Shown: in pieces, positions 15,445 to 24,483 of the stretch | Layout: each line of letters opens with the position of its first letter | Position numbering within the stretch: position 1 is the stretch's first letter | Assembly (NCBI GenBank): GCA_017614795.1 | Contig: JAGABD010000110.1 | Span: 1-40,922, forward strand | DNA length: 40,922 nucleotides | Reading direction: 5' to 3' | Source of the DNA: Bacteroidales bacterium | GTDB taxonomy: Bacteria; Bacteroidota; Bacteroidia; Bacteroidales; UBA932 | The notes under the pieces: generated by a model | Told to the model about the DNA's origin: nothing | The model's database searches: none | What the model saw: the letters and a program-made list of their open reading frames with translations, nothing else | Position numbers and translations under genes: made by a program

Positions 15445-15517
15445 TGACCCGTTCGGGGCTCGAACCCGAGACCCCCACATTAAAAGTGTGATGCTCTACC
15501 AACTGAGCTAACGAGTC
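15445..15517 (-). tRNA. tRNA-Lys (TTT)
   Basis: This is a 73-nt cloverleaf. The acceptor GACTCGT pairs with ACGGGTC, the anticodon loop is CTTTTAA (anticodon TTT), and the T-loop is TTCGAGC. CCA is not encoded. It is first in the three-tRNA operon. Confidence 0.95.
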
Positions 15518-15532
15518 CCCTAATTGGGACTG

Positions 15533-15564
15533 CAAAGGTATTGCTTTCGGCTTAAATATCCAAA
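15533..15564 (-). promoter_or_regulatory. Complete promoter of the tRNA operon
   Basis: On the minus strand TTTG (15561-15564), exactly 20 bp, then TACCTTTG (15533-15540) forms a perfect Bacteroidetes -33/-7 promoter. It lies 15 bp upstream of tRNA-Lys(TTT). Confidence 0.8.
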
Positions 15565-15601
15565 TTTTTTTTGCACTTTTTTGCAGCCTGCCGAAAAATG
15601 C

Positions 15602-16978
15602 CTATCCGAGCAGCATTTTCATAGCCCACATAAGCTTGTAAGGCATATATCGGAAGGGCAGATCGAAGCGGCGTGGAGAGTCTATGACGGCCCTTCTGTT
15701 GCTGAAGGCCTTGAAACTCTCGGCTCCGTGGTACCTCCCTATGCCGGAATTGCCCACTCCGCCGAAAGGCAGTTTGGAATTCGCGAAATGCATTATGGTG
15801 TCGTTGATGCAGGCGCCTCCCGACGTGGTACGGCGAAGCATCTCCCATCCGTCGCGGTCCTTGCCGAAGTAGTAGAACGCCAGGGGCTTCTCGCGGTCGC
15901 GGACGAACTTCACCGCCTCGTCGCGGGTCCCGAACTCCAGAATCGGGAACACGGGGCCGAAAATCTCTTCCTGCATAACGGGCGCATCGGGGCTCACTCC
16001 GTCCAGCAGAGTGGGCTCGATGTACCTTAAGCCGGCATCGAAGTGACCACCCGCAATTACCTTTCCGTCAGCAAGATAGCCGGTCACGCGCTTGAAGGCC
16101 TTGTCGCTCACCATACGCACGTAGTGGGGGCTCTGGGCAGAATCTTCTCCGTGCATCTTCGCCACCTCTGCCTTGAAGGCTTCCACAAAACGTTCCTTTA
16201 TATCCTTGTGCAGGAGCAGGTAGTCCGGGGCGATGCAGGTCTGTCCGCAGTTGAGCGTCTTGCCCCAGGCGATGCGACGGGCGGCGACTGTAATGTCCGC
16301 GTCCTTGTCCACTATGCAGGGGCTCTTTCCGCCAAGCTCCAGTACAACCGGTGTAAGATGCTTCGCGGCCGCTTCCATCACGGTCCTTCCCAGAGCTGGA
16401 CTTCCGGTGAAGAAGATCAGGTCGAAACGCTGCTCCAGAAGGGCTGTGTTCACGTCCCTGTGGCCCTGGAATACGGCCACATACTCGGGCTCGAACGCCT
16501 CTTCCACAATGCTTTGCAGAACTGCGGACACCTCCGGCACATACGGCGAAGGCTTCAGGATGGCGGTGCATCCGGCGCTGATTGCGCCCACGAGGGGGCA
16601 CAAGAGCAGCGTCACTGGGTAGTTCCAGGGAGCGATTATGAGCGTGTTGCCCAGAGGTTCGCTCAGTATCCTGCTGTACGAAGGGAAATGCGTGAGGGGC
16701 GTCGCGGCGCGTTTCGGCTTCGCCCATTTCGCCAGGTGGCGCAGATGGTCCTTTATCTCGTTCTTGACGATGCTGGTTTCGCAGAGATAGGCCTCCTCCT
16801 CGCTCTTGTGAAGGTCGTGCCAGAGGGCGTCGTAAAGCGCCCGCTCGTGCTTCTCGACCGATGCCAGAAGCCTTTTGAGGGCCGCTTTGCGGTACTTTAT
16901 GTCCAGCGTGGCCTCGCTGCGGAAGAAGTCCCTTTGCGCCTGCGCGACTGCAGGTATGTCTTTGATTTGGTAATTCAT
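15602..16978 (-). CDS. Class 3-type aldehyde dehydrogenase
   Basis: The 458-aa protein starts at the ATG at 16978; the open frame continues upstream but overlaps the dehydrogenase gene. It has APWNYP, FTGSPALGR, the catalytic Glu in LELGGKSP and the catalytic Cys in NCGQTC, followed by EEIFGPVFPI and the LPFGGVGNSG block. The short length and lack of an N-terminal extension fit class 3/fatty aldehyde dehydrogenases, which oxidise medium or long aldehydes to acids with NAD(P)+. A hydrophobic C-terminus (FRYMPYKLMWAMKMLLG) may aid membrane association, as in fatty aldehyde dehydrogenases. It overlaps the upstream SDR gene by 4 bp (ATGA), so they are one operon, probably acting in succession on an alcohol and aldehyde. 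Confidence 0.92.
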   Translation of the reverse strand: MNYQIKDIPAVAQAQRDFFRSEATLDIKYRKAALKRLLASVEKHERALYDALWHDLHKSEEEAYLCETSIVKNEIKDHLRHLAKWAKPKRAATPLTHFPSYSRILSEPLGNTLIIAPWNYPVTLLLCPLVGAISAGCTAILKPSPYVPEVSAVLQSIVEEAFEPEYVAVFQGHRDVNTALLEQRFDLIFFTGSPALGRTVMEAAAKHLTPVVLELGGKSPCIVDKDADITVAARRIAWGKTLNCGQTCIAPDYLLLHKDIKERFVEAFKAEVAKMHGEDSAQSPHYVRMVSDKAFKRVTGYLADGKVIAGGHFDAGLRYIEPTLLDGVSPDAPVMQEEIFGPVFPILEFGTRDEAVKFVRDREKPLAFYYFGKDRDGWEMLRRTTSGGACINDTIMHFANSKLPFGGVGNSGIGRYHGAESFKAFSNRRAVIDSPRRFDLPFRYMPYKLMWAMKMLLG

Positions 16979-17832
16979 CGTTTGTCTGCTGTATTGCGAA
17001 TCTGTTCGTTCTGCTTGGGACGGCCCTTGAAGTGGTCCATACAGGTGTACACTCCGCAAACGGTGCCGAAGAACCAGTCGAAGAGCCAGGTGGGCAGGAT
17101 GGTCTCGGTCATACGCGAGAAGTGGTAGCTGAACGGAATGCCGCGGTAGCTGCGGTCGCGCTCGATGGCGTTGAGTATCTTCCGGGCCGTGGGTTCGGGT
17201 TTCAGGATGGGGATGAGCGGGGAACGTACGCCTTCGAAGAGGCCAGTGTTGATGAAATAAGGCACGGCGGTGGTCACGCGGACCTTGCTCTTCGCTTTCG
17301 CGAATTCGATGCGAAGGGAGTCCGACCAGCCGATGACGGCCCACTTGCTGGCGACGTAGAGGCTCATCTTGGGGATGGAGAGGATGCCGGCTTCGGAGGC
17401 GATGTTGCAGATGTGCCCGGAATTGCGGGGCATCATATCCTTGAGCACGGTGAGAGCGGTGTACATCGAGCCTTTGGCATTGATGTCCATCGTGAGGTCG
17501 ATGTCGCGGATGCTCTGCTCTGCGAATACCTTGTTGTTGGTGCAGACTCCGGCGCAGTTGATGAGAATGTCCACCTGGCCGTATTCAGCCTTGATTTCGT
17601 CGTAGCAGCGCTCGATGTTCTGCACGTCGGTCACGTCCACGCGGTATCCGCGGATGCGCTCAGCATCGAACCCTGCGGCCTTGAAGTCATCGATTGTCGC
17701 GGCGATGTTCGCCTCGTTCAGATCCCATATAAAAAGATGGGCGGCGCCGCGCTCGAGCGACATCCTGCCCATTATCTTGCCCAATCCGGAGGCTCCTCCG
17801 GTAATCAGGACGTTGTTTCCTTTGATCTTCAT
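16975..17832 (-). CDS. Short-chain dehydrogenase/reductase
   Basis: The 285-aa classical SDR has the cofactor motif TGGASGLG near residues 11-18, NCAG near 94, and the catalytic set Ser (NIASEAG), Tyr and Lys (YVASK). The C-terminal 60 residues contain a hydrophobic segment (ILPTWLFDWFFGTVCGVY), as in retinol dehydrogenase/lipid-active SDRs that sit on membranes. It probably interconverts an alcohol and a carbonyl in lipid metabolism with the aldehyde dehydrogenase encoded next; the substrate is not known. It is divergent from marR, whose product is a likely regulator. Confidence 0.9.
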   Translation of the reverse strand: MKIKGNNVLITGGASGLGKIMGRMSLERGAAHLFIWDLNEANIAATIDDFKAAGFDAERIRGYRVDVTDVQNIERCYDEIKAEYGQVDILINCAGVCTNNKVFAEQSIRDIDLTMDINAKGSMYTALTVLKDMMPRNSGHICNIASEAGILSIPKMSLYVASKWAVIGWSDSLRIEFAKAKSKVRVTTAVPYFINTGLFEGVRSPLIPILKPEPTARKILNAIERDRSYRGIPFSYHFSRMTETILPTWLFDWFFGTVCGVYTCMDHFKGRPKQNEQIRNTADKR

Positions 17833-17851
17833 AGTTCATTTAAGTTTGGCG

Positions 17852-17885
17852 GCACAAATATACGATTTTTATTATACTTTTGTGC
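17852..17885. promoter_or_regulatory. Divergent promoter pair with inverted repeat (candidate MarR operator)
   Basis: The -7 elements TATATTTG (minus, 17855-17862, for the SDR gene) and TACTTTTG (plus, 17875-17882, for marR) lie back to back 12 bp apart. Both sit within an inverted repeat, GCACAAA (17852-17858) and TTTGTGC (17879-17885). A MarR dimer bound here could control both directions. Part of the symmetry may simply reflect two similar -7 elements. Confidence 0.45.
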
Positions 17886-17907
17886 GACAGTAGACAATAT
17901 ATACTAT

Positions 17908-18381
17908 ATGGTATTGAGCAAACAGATCGGGGTTTTCCTGAATTTCGTGCACAACCGCTGCAAGCAGAACATAAACGAGGCGTTCGAGAAGGGCGGCTAC
18001 AAGATTACCGCCGAGCAGTTCCTGCTTCTGGACACTCTCTGGACAGAGGGGCCCATCAGCCAGCAGCGAATTGCCGACGTGATGCTGAAGGACAAGAATT
18101 CCGTGGTGAAACTGGTGGATTCGCTGGAATCCCGCGGGCTCGTGCGCCGCGCCACCAATCCCAAGGATCGCCGCCAGAACATCATCCGCACCACTCCCAA
18201 GGCCGACAGGATGCAGGAAGCCATCACCGGAATAGCGATCGAGACCATAGCAGCCATCACCGCGGGCATCTCTGACGATGATCTCGTAACCGTCATCAAC
18301 GTTCTCGACGCAATGGCGGCCAATATGGACCAGGACGTGAAACTGAAGGAGCACGCCCTGACCTTCCCGACAAAGAAATAA
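17908..18381 (+). CDS. MarR-family transcriptional regulator
   Basis: The 157-aa protein shows the winged-helix pattern of MarR: ITAEQFLLLDTLWTEGPISQQRIADVMLKDKNSV (recognition helix about residues 57-72) and the wing with LESRGLVRRATNPKDRR (the conserved DRR), then a long C-terminal dimerisation helix. MarR proteins usually repress themselves and a divergent operon and are released by small phenolic or lipid ligands. Divergence from the SDR-aldehyde dehydrogenase pair and an 11-bp gap to the thioesterase gene suggest it senses a fatty-acid-like compound; this is inference. Confidence 0.9.
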   Translation: MVLSKQIGVFLNFVHNRCKQNINEAFEKGGYKITAEQFLLLDTLWTEGPISQQRIADVMLKDKNSVVKLVDSLESRGLVRRATNPKDRRQNIIRTTPKADRMQEAITGIAIETIAAITAGISDDDLVTVINVLDAMAANMDQDVKLKEHALTFPTKK

Positions 18382-18392
18382 AAAACTCAGAT

Positions 18393-19112
18393 ATGATTCC
18401 GGTAGTAATTGAGAAATTCAAGGTGCAGAGCTACGAGGGCGACGTGAACAGGCAGATGAAGCCCGTAGCGCTGCAGCAGAGGCTGCAGGAGGCCGCCTAT
18501 GTGGGCGGGGACTTCTGCGGGGCGGGATATGCCACGCTGCAGGAAAGGGGCCTGTTCTGGGCGCTGAACCGTCTTCACTTCAAGGTGTACGAATGGCCCG
18601 TCTGGGGCGACGAAATCGAGCTGCAGACCTGGTCGCGGGTACACGAGGGTCCGCTGTGGCACAGGAACTACCGGATGCTGAAGGACGGAAAGGTCATCGT
18701 GGACGCCACGTCGGCCTGGACTCTGATAGACATCGCCAGCCGCAGCATCTGGCGCGGAGACAGCCCCTTCGACGAGAGCCGCCACTACGCGCAGGACACT
18801 CTCCCCTTCTGCTCCAAGATAGTCATCCCGAAGGAACTCCCCTTCACCGAGGCGGGCAGCCGCGAGGCCCTGTATTCCGACCTCGACACCAACGGCCACG
18901 TGAACAACTGCATCTACCCCGGCTGGGCCATCGACGCGCTGCCGCTGGACTATGTGCTCTCGCACACGCTCGGAGACGTTCAGATCTGCTATTTCCGCGA
19001 AGTGCACGCGGGAGAAGAGGTCAGCCTGGAGGTCGCGCGCGAAAACGACACCTGGTACATTCTGGGCATCGTCAACGGAGCCCAGGCGTTCGTAGTCAGG
19101 CTGGAATTCTAG
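18393..19112 (+). CDS. Acyl-ACP thioesterase (FatA/FatB type)
   Basis: The 239-aa protein consists of two hot-dog domains of the acyl-ACP thioesterase family. The N-terminal one contains QEAAYVGGDFCGAGY and RLHFKVYEWPVWGDEIELQTW; the second has the catalytic-type motif DLDTNGHVNN (around residues 164-173). Such enzymes release free fatty acids from acyl carrier protein and so end fatty-acid elongation. Together with the MarR regulator upstream and the divergent alcohol/aldehyde oxidation genes it forms a small lipid module. Its 3' end overlaps the convergent nucleotidyltransferase-like gene by 4 bp. Confidence 0.9.
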   Translation: MIPVVIEKFKVQSYEGDVNRQMKPVALQQRLQEAAYVGGDFCGAGYATLQERGLFWALNRLHFKVYEWPVWGDEIELQTWSRVHEGPLWHRNYRMLKDGKVIVDATSAWTLIDIASRSIWRGDSPFDESRHYAQDTLPFCSKIVIPKELPFTEAGSREALYSDLDTNGHVNNCIYPGWAIDALPLDYVLSHTLGDVQICYFREVHAGEEVSLEVARENDTWYILGIVNGAQAFVVRLEF

Positions 19113-20221
19113 AGTTTTACAGAGGCGGGCTTCAGAAGATGGGCCCAGACCTGCCGCAGGAATGTGGGCAGCGGTTTTTCCGGATACACTATCTCATTCT
19201 TCCAGGCATTCGCCCTCCAGCGGCGGAGGCGGTACAGGAATGCTGCGAAATAGCCCTTTCCGGCCGGTATTTCGTCGCTGAACTCCGGATGCAGTATATC
19301 ACCAAGGATTCTGTCTTCAAGCGCCTTGTCGCGCGCCGTAATCGGAAAATCCACAGCATCGAAGCCGAGACGGTCCACGCAGATGGCGTTGACGGCATCC
19401 AGCAGGCGCAGCCTGTTCCAGCGCCGGCAGTCTTCCTGAAGCGCGGCCCAGTCTATCTGCGAGCCGTGCGCCTTCACGAAATACGCCCAGTCGAGCAGCA
19501 TCCGCAGCGACACCGACTCCCCCGCGAAATGCGCCCCCGTGTGGGAAATCAGGAACAGCGCGTTAAACTGCGCGGAAGGCAGCAGCGCCTTCACCTTCTT
19601 CTCTTTTCCGTCCCGGCCCTTCAAAGGCAGTTCAATTTCCGGGCAGGGCTCCACTGTCGCCAGCAGACGCTCCTCTATCGCCGCATTGCACTTGTGCGCG
19701 TGCAGGTTCTGGAACTCGTAATGGTTCTCCACCAGGAAGCCGTCGATGCCGAAAGTGGTATGGTGATGATGGCTGTCGTCCACGCGGATGCCCTTCTCCT
19801 GCGCCAGGATGGCGTCAGCCTTCTTGTATTCGCCGAAAAGCCAGATGTCGATGTCGCCGCTGGGACGGTGCGAAGGCACGGGCCAGTCCAGAGAAAGGCC
19901 GTAGCCCTTGAGCAGAAGCATCCTGAAGCCGCGGGAAGCATAGAACGACGCCAGACGCGCGATCGCCCTTTCATATTTGAGATAGCGCTGTTCGAAGCCC
20001 AGGGAAGCGCCAGCCCATTTGAGCAGCACGTCCTGGGGCATCTTCACCTCGCCTGCGTTCACGCGCGGTTCCAGCATGTCCCAGACAAACGCCGCGACGC
20101 CCTGGTTCCATGCCATATCATAAAGAGCCTGCCAGTCGAAAGAATCCTCCGCTTCGCCCGGAATGACAGACGAGTCCTTCCTCACGACACCGCGAATCAA
20201 CGCCAGCAGGACCTCTTCCAT
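19109..20221 (-). CDS. Nucleotidyltransferase-fold protein (NTP_transf_5-like) at the end of the polysaccharide locus
   Basis: The 370-aa protein resembles the uncharacterised nucleotidyltransferase family seen in many exopolysaccharide loci. Evidence includes a helical N-terminal region, LLLKGYGLSLDWP, then the metal-binding motif SGDIDIWL (D123, D125), and HHHTTFGIDGFLVENHYEF. The substrate is unknown. The gene starts 2 bp after the stop of the WbpM-like dehydratase gene, so it is the last gene of the long minus-strand polysaccharide unit. No signal peptide or membrane segment is evident. Confidence 0.75.
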   Translation of the reverse strand: MEEVLLALIRGVVRKDSSVIPGEAEDSFDWQALYDMAWNQGVAAFVWDMLEPRVNAGEVKMPQDVLLKWAGASLGFEQRYLKYERAIARLASFYASRGFRMLLLKGYGLSLDWPVPSHRPSGDIDIWLFGEYKKADAILAQEKGIRVDDSHHHHTTFGIDGFLVENHYEFQNLHAHKCNAAIEERLLATVEPCPEIELPLKGRDGKEKKVKALLPSAQFNALFLISHTGAHFAGESVSLRMLLDWAYFVKAHGSQIDWAALQEDCRRWNRLRLLDAVNAICVDRLGFDAVDFPITARDKALEDRILGDILHPEFSDEIPAGKGYFAAFLYRLRRWRANAWKNEIVYPEKPLPTFLRQVWAHLLKPASVKL

Positions 20222-20223
20222 CG

Positions 20224-22128
20224 CTACTTGTCAAGAACGGAATAAACGGAATTGTTGCTCACGAACTCGGGCACCATCTTCTTCATAAGGGTGACGGTTG
20301 CCATCGGATCGTATTTCTTGGAGACCTCCACGAGCTCGTCGACACGCTTGCAGACGAGCTTGAACTCGTACTCGCGCACCTGGGCGATGCGGATCTTCTC
20401 GTGGAAGGTGGGCTTGGTGCTCTCCTTCTCGCTGAGAACCTCCTCGTAGAGCTTCTCGCCGTCGCGAAGGCCCGTGTACTTGATTTCCACGCCTTCGGCG
20501 CCGCTAAGTCGTATCATCCTCTTGGCGAGGTCCGCGATTCGCACGGGCGCTCCCATGTCGAAGACGAAGATTTCGCCTCCCTTGCCCATGGCGCCGGCCT
20601 CCAGCACAAGCTTGCAGGCCTCGGGAATGAGCATGAAGTAACGGATGATATTGGGGTCGGTGACGGTGACGGGGCCGCCGGCCTTGATTTGGGCCTCGAA
20701 CAGAGGAATGACCGAGCCGTTGGAGCCCAGCACGTTGCCGAAGCGGGTGGTCACGAACTGGGTGCTACCCTTCACTTCGCCCGACTGCAAGGCCTTGTTC
20801 AGAGACTGCACATAGATTTCGCAGATACGCTTGCTGCAGCCCATAACGTTGGTGGGGTTCACCGCCTTGTCGGTGGAAATCATCACGAACTTGATGACTC
20901 CGTACTTCACGCTAAGGTCGGCAAGCACCTTTGTGCCGTAGACATTGTTGAATATGGCTTCGGAGGGATTGTCCTCCATCATCGGCACGTGCTTGTAGGC
21001 GGCCGCGTGGAAAACGTATTCGGGCTTGAACGAAGAGAAGATGTTCTCCATCCTGAGCTGCTGGCAGATGCTGCAGACCACGGTCTTGGCCTCCACTCCG
21101 GGATAATCCTTCGCCATCATCAGGCGCAGGTCGTGCTCGGGAGTCTCCGCCTGGTCGATGAGCATCATCGCGGCTGGCTCGAACTTGGCCACCTGGCGCA
21201 CTATCTCGCTGCCTATGGAGCCTGCGGCGCCCGTAATGAGCACTCGGCGGCCCTTGAGCTGGCGGGCGATTTCCGACATATTGACGTTGATCTGCTCGCG
21301 CGGCAGAAGGTCCTCGATCTTCACGGGCTTGAGGTCCTGGGGCATCCCCTTCTCCCACTCGTAGGTCGGGGGCATCATATAGATCTTGGCGCCCGAGGCT
21401 ATGATGTAGTCCTGCAGCACGGTGTCGGCGCGGAACTGCTCGGTGCGCAGGGGCGACACCAGGATGGCCTTCACGTTAAGCTCCTGCAGAACGCTCGTAA
21501 GATGGGCGTCGGCGGGATATATCTTCTCGCCCATAAGGCGGGAATAAGTCAGAGACGAATCGTGGGAGATAAAGCCTTTCAGGCGGAAGCGCACGGGTTT
21601 CTCGGTGCGGATGCTCTTTGCTATGGAGATGCCTCCGGCCTGGATGCCGAAGATCATTGCGTTCTCGGCGTCGTCCGTCATAAAATACGCGTCGTAGAGG
21701 TACTTCACGGTCACACGCATCATCCACATCAGAACGGTCGCCAGACCGGTCGCAATGACTATATGCAGGCTGCGCACCACCACGAAGGGATATCCGTGCA
21801 GGGTGACGAGCTTGTTGGTGAAGTAGTGCATGCCGATGATTATGGCGGCGGCGCACATCATCGCGAATCCCACCCTCTGAAGGTCCACGAAGGACGAGAA
21901 GCGGAGGATTCCCGAATATGTGTGGAAGACGCGGAAGAAAACTCCGTGCACCACCAGGAACATCAGTATGGTTAGAACCAGTTCCGGGAAATTGTGGATG
22001 AAGGCGCTGGTCCTGGCATTAAACCAGTAGACCACGCACCAACACCCCGCGATAATCAGGGAGTCGAGTATAATCACGCACCAATAAGGCAGCGTAGATT
22101 TCGAGAAAAACCAGTTTAATATCTTCAT
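20224..22128 (-). CDS. WbpM/FlaA1/CapD-type nucleotide-sugar 4,6-dehydratase, membrane bound
   Basis: The chosen start is the ATG at 22128, 2 bp after the fnlC stop, giving 634 aa; an alternative TTG at 22146 would add six residues. Four N-terminal membrane helices (about 15-130) and a linker domain precede an extended SDR domain with ITGAAGSIGSEIV near 287 and YKHVPMME, and the catalytic group STDKA---MGCSK. This group uses Met in place of Tyr, as in WbpM/FlaA1 inverting dehydratases. These enzymes convert UDP-GlcNAc to a UDP-4-keto-6-deoxy sugar. With the epimerase/reductase at 27 kb and the WbpL-like transferase it could supply UDP-QuiNAc or UDP-D-FucNAc; this is inference. Confidence 0.9.
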   Translation of the reverse strand: MKILNWFFSKSTLPYWCVIILDSLIIAGCWCVVYWFNARTSAFIHNFPELVLTILMFLVVHGVFFRVFHTYSGILRFSSFVDLQRVGFAMMCAAAIIIGMHYFTNKLVTLHGYPFVVVRSLHIVIATGLATVLMWMMRVTVKYLYDAYFMTDDAENAMIFGIQAGGISIAKSIRTEKPVRFRLKGFISHDSSLTYSRLMGEKIYPADAHLTSVLQELNVKAILVSPLRTEQFRADTVLQDYIIASGAKIYMMPPTYEWEKGMPQDLKPVKIEDLLPREQINVNMSEIARQLKGRRVLITGAAGSIGSEIVRQVAKFEPAAMMLIDQAETPEHDLRLMMAKDYPGVEAKTVVCSICQQLRMENIFSSFKPEYVFHAAAYKHVPMMEDNPSEAIFNNVYGTKVLADLSVKYGVIKFVMISTDKAVNPTNVMGCSKRICEIYVQSLNKALQSGEVKGSTQFVTTRFGNVLGSNGSVIPLFEAQIKAGGPVTVTDPNIIRYFMLIPEACKLVLEAGAMGKGGEIFVFDMGAPVRIADLAKRMIRLSGAEGVEIKYTGLRDGEKLYEEVLSEKESTKPTFHEKIRIAQVREYEFKLVCKRVDELVEVSKKYDPMATVTLMKKMVPEFVSNNSVYSVLDK

Positions 22129-22130
22129 TT

Positions 22131-23291
22131 TCAATATTTTCGCCAAACCATCCTGTCAACCACGCCGGTGTAGCTCTGGATAATCTTCACCACCTTGGTC
22201 GACACGTTTTCGTCGGTATAATCGGGCACGGGGATTCCGTGGTGACCGTCCTTGTTCAGAGATACCGCCGTCTCGACCGCCTGAAGCAGGCACTTCTCGT
22301 CGATGCCGGCCAGCACGAAGCAGGCCTTGTCCAGCGCCTCGGGCCTTTCGGTGGAGGTGCGGATGCAAACGGCGGGGAAAGGATGCCCTATGCTCGTGAA
22401 GAAGCTGCTCTCCTCCGGAAGGGTGCCGGAATCGCTCACCACCGCGAACGCGTTCATCTGCAGGCAGTTGTAGTCGTGGAAGCCGAGGGGCTCGTGCTGT
22501 ATGACACGCTTGTCGAGCTTGAATCCGCTCTCTTCCAGACGCTTGCGGCTGCGGGGGTGGCAGCTGTAGAGGATGGGCATATCGTACTTCTCGGCCATCT
22601 TGTTGATGGCTCCGAAGAGCGACAGGAAGTTCTTTTCGGTATCGATGTTCTCCTCGCGATGGGCGCTGAGGAGTATGTATTTGCCTTTCTTGAGGCCGAG
22701 ACGCTTGTGGATGTCGGAACCTTCGATCGCGGAGAGGTTCTCGCGCAGGACCTCGGCCATAGGGCTGCCGGTGACGTAGGTGCGCTCTTTCGGGAGGCCG
22801 CATTCGGCAAGATACCTGCGGGCGTGCTCGCTGTAAGCGAGATTCACGTCGGAGATGATGTCCACGATGCGGCGGTTGGTCTCTTCGGGGAGGCACTCGT
22901 CCTTGCAGCGGTTGCCCGCCTCCATATGGAAGATGGGAATGTGCAGGCGCTTCGCGCCGATGACGCTGAGGCAACTGTTCGTGTCGCCCAGCACCAGCAC
23001 GGCGTCGGGCTTGATCTCCACCATAAGCTGGTAGCTCCTGGCGATGATGTTGCCCATAGTTTCGCCCAGGTCGGCGCCCACGGCTTCCAGATAGATGTCG
23101 GGGTCGGCAAGTTTCAAGTCCTTGAAGAACACGCCGTTAAGGTTGTAGTCGTAGTTCTGCCCGGTGTGAGTCAGAAGGCAGTCGAAATACTCGCGGCACT
23201 TGTTTATCACCGCCGCCAGGCGGATGATTTCGGGGCGGGTGCCCACGATGATGAGAAGCTTGAGCTTGCCGTTATTCTTGAACTGTTTCAT
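22131..23291 (-). CDS. fnlC: UDP-N-acetylglucosamine 2-epimerase-type enzyme, FnlC-like
   Basis: The 386-aa protein is a WecB-fold non-hydrolysing 2-epimerase: LLIIVGTRPEIIRL at the start, HTGQNYD, VLGDTNS, FHMEAGNR, then SAHREENID and SDSGTLPEES. Members placed after FnlA and FnlB catalyse the last C2 epimerisation giving UDP-N-acetyl-L-fucosamine; by context I assign FnlC rather than WecB (ManNAc). It overlaps fnlB by 20 bp and is followed closely by the WbpM-like gene. Cytoplasmic enzyme. Confidence 0.88.
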   Translation of the reverse strand: MKQFKNNGKLKLLIIVGTRPEIIRLAAVINKCREYFDCLLTHTGQNYDYNLNGVFFKDLKLADPDIYLEAVGADLGETMGNIIARSYQLMVEIKPDAVLVLGDTNSCLSVIGAKRLHIPIFHMEAGNRCKDECLPEETNRRIVDIISDVNLAYSEHARRYLAECGLPKERTYVTGSPMAEVLRENLSAIEGSDIHKRLGLKKGKYILLSAHREENIDTEKNFLSLFGAINKMAEKYDMPILYSCHPRSRKRLEESGFKLDKRVIQHEPLGFHDYNCLQMNAFAVVSDSGTLPEESSFFTSIGHPFPAVCIRTSTERPEALDKACFVLAGIDEKCLLQAVETAVSLNKDGHHGIPVPDYTDENVSTKVVKIIQSYTGVVDRMVWRKY

Positions 23292-24477
23292 AATAGGTGT
23301 CAGGTCGGTTCGGATCGAAGATCTCGTTGGCGTACATTACGGTGACGAGGTTCTCGGTCTCGCTGAGGTTTATGATGTTGTGGGTGTATCCGGGAAGCAT
23401 GTGAACGCACTGGATGTTCTCGCCGCTCACTTCGAACTCGATGACTTCATCCGTGCCGATCCTGCGCTCCTGGATGAGGGCGTGCCCGCTTACCACGATG
23501 AAGAACTCCCACTTGCTGTTGTGCCAGTGCTGTCCCTTGGTGACGCCGGGCTTGGAGATGTTGACGCTCACCTGCCCGCAGTCCAGGCTGCGCACCAGCT
23601 CGGTGAAGGAGCCGCGCTCGTCCACGTTCATCTTGAGCGGGAACGCCGCCTTCTCCTTGGGAAGGTAGCTCAGATATGTGCTGTAGAGTTTCTTGGCGAA
23701 GCTGCCTGCGGGGATTCGGGGAATTACGAGGCTCTGAGGCTGCGCGGCGAATTCTTTCAAAAGGTCCACTATTTCGCCAAGAGTCACCTTGTGCGTGACG
23801 GGAACATAGCAGTAGCGGCCCCACGCGTCGGGTACGACCTCCAGGCCTTCGAACTCGCAGCGGTGCTCCCTGCCCTGAAGGGCGGCAATCATCTCGTCCA
23901 CGAGGTCGTCGATGTAGAGAAGTTCAAGTTCCACCGAAGGGTCGTTCACCGTATAGGGCAGGTCGTTCGCGAAAGCATTGCAGAATGTGGCCACGGCGCT
24001 GTTGTAGTTGGGCCTGCACCATTTGCCGAAGAGGTTCGGGAAACGGTACACCAGCACCCTGGCGCCGGTCTCCTCTCCATATTTCAGGAAGAGGTCCTCC
24101 CCCGCTTTCTTGCTGCGGCCGTACTCGCTGTCGCCGAAGCGTCCGCTGAGGCTGGCCTGCTGGCTGGAGGAAAGCATCACGGGACAGGCATTGCCGTGCC
24201 TGCGGAGGGTATCCAGGAGCGTGCTTGCGAAGCCGAAGTTGCCCTCCATAAACTCGGAGGCGTTCTGCGGCCTGTTCACGCCCGCAAGGTTGAACACGAA
24301 GTCCGCCTCGGCGCACCAGGCGTCGAGCTGCTCCGGAGTGCTGTCGAGGTCGTACTCGAAGATTTCGTCGACCTTCACGTCCCCGTACCAGCGGGCCTTG
24401 CCGTCGCGGATGTTCGCGAGCTGGGCGCAGAGATTGCGTCCCACGAACCCTTTTGCTCCTGTTACCAGAATCTTCAT
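23272..24477 (-). CDS. fnlB: FnlB/CapF/WbjC-type bifunctional epimerase-reductase
   Basis: The 401-aa protein starts at the ATG at 24477, 6 bp after the fnlA stop. The N-terminal extended SDR domain (about 1-250) has LVTGAKGFVGRN, NLAGVNRP and the Tyr-Lys pair in SEYGRSKKAGE. The C-terminal cupin domain (about 275-395) has the metal-binding GQHWHNSKWEFFIV and LPGYTHNI. In CapF/WbjC the cupin epimerises C3 and the SDR domain reduces C4, giving UDP-N-acetyl-6-deoxy-L-talosamine as the FucNAc precursor. The complete FnlA-FnlB-FnlC set lies here in pathway order. Confidence 0.92.
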   Translation of the reverse strand: MKILVTGAKGFVGRNLCAQLANIRDGKARWYGDVKVDEIFEYDLDSTPEQLDAWCAEADFVFNLAGVNRPQNASEFMEGNFGFASTLLDTLRRHGNACPVMLSSSQQASLSGRFGDSEYGRSKKAGEDLFLKYGEETGARVLVYRFPNLFGKWCRPNYNSAVATFCNAFANDLPYTVNDPSVELELLYIDDLVDEMIAALQGREHRCEFEGLEVVPDAWGRYCYVPVTHKVTLGEIVDLLKEFAAQPQSLVIPRIPAGSFAKKLYSTYLSYLPKEKAAFPLKMNVDERGSFTELVRSLDCGQVSVNISKPGVTKGQHWHNSKWEFFIVVSGHALIQERRIGTDEVIEFEVSGENIQCVHMLPGYTHNIINLSETENLVTVMYANEIFDPNRPDTYYETVQE

Positions 24478-24483
24478 CTGCAA

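Noticed and set aside
16979..17344. Upstream extension of the aldehyde dehydrogenase frame
   Set aside because: It overlaps the SDR gene in another frame; the ATG at 16978 gives the normal family N-terminus and an ATGA junction.
19112..20245. Long plus-strand frame continuing past the thioesterase
   Set aside because: It is antisense to the nucleotidyltransferase-like gene, Arg/His/Gln-rich and without domains.
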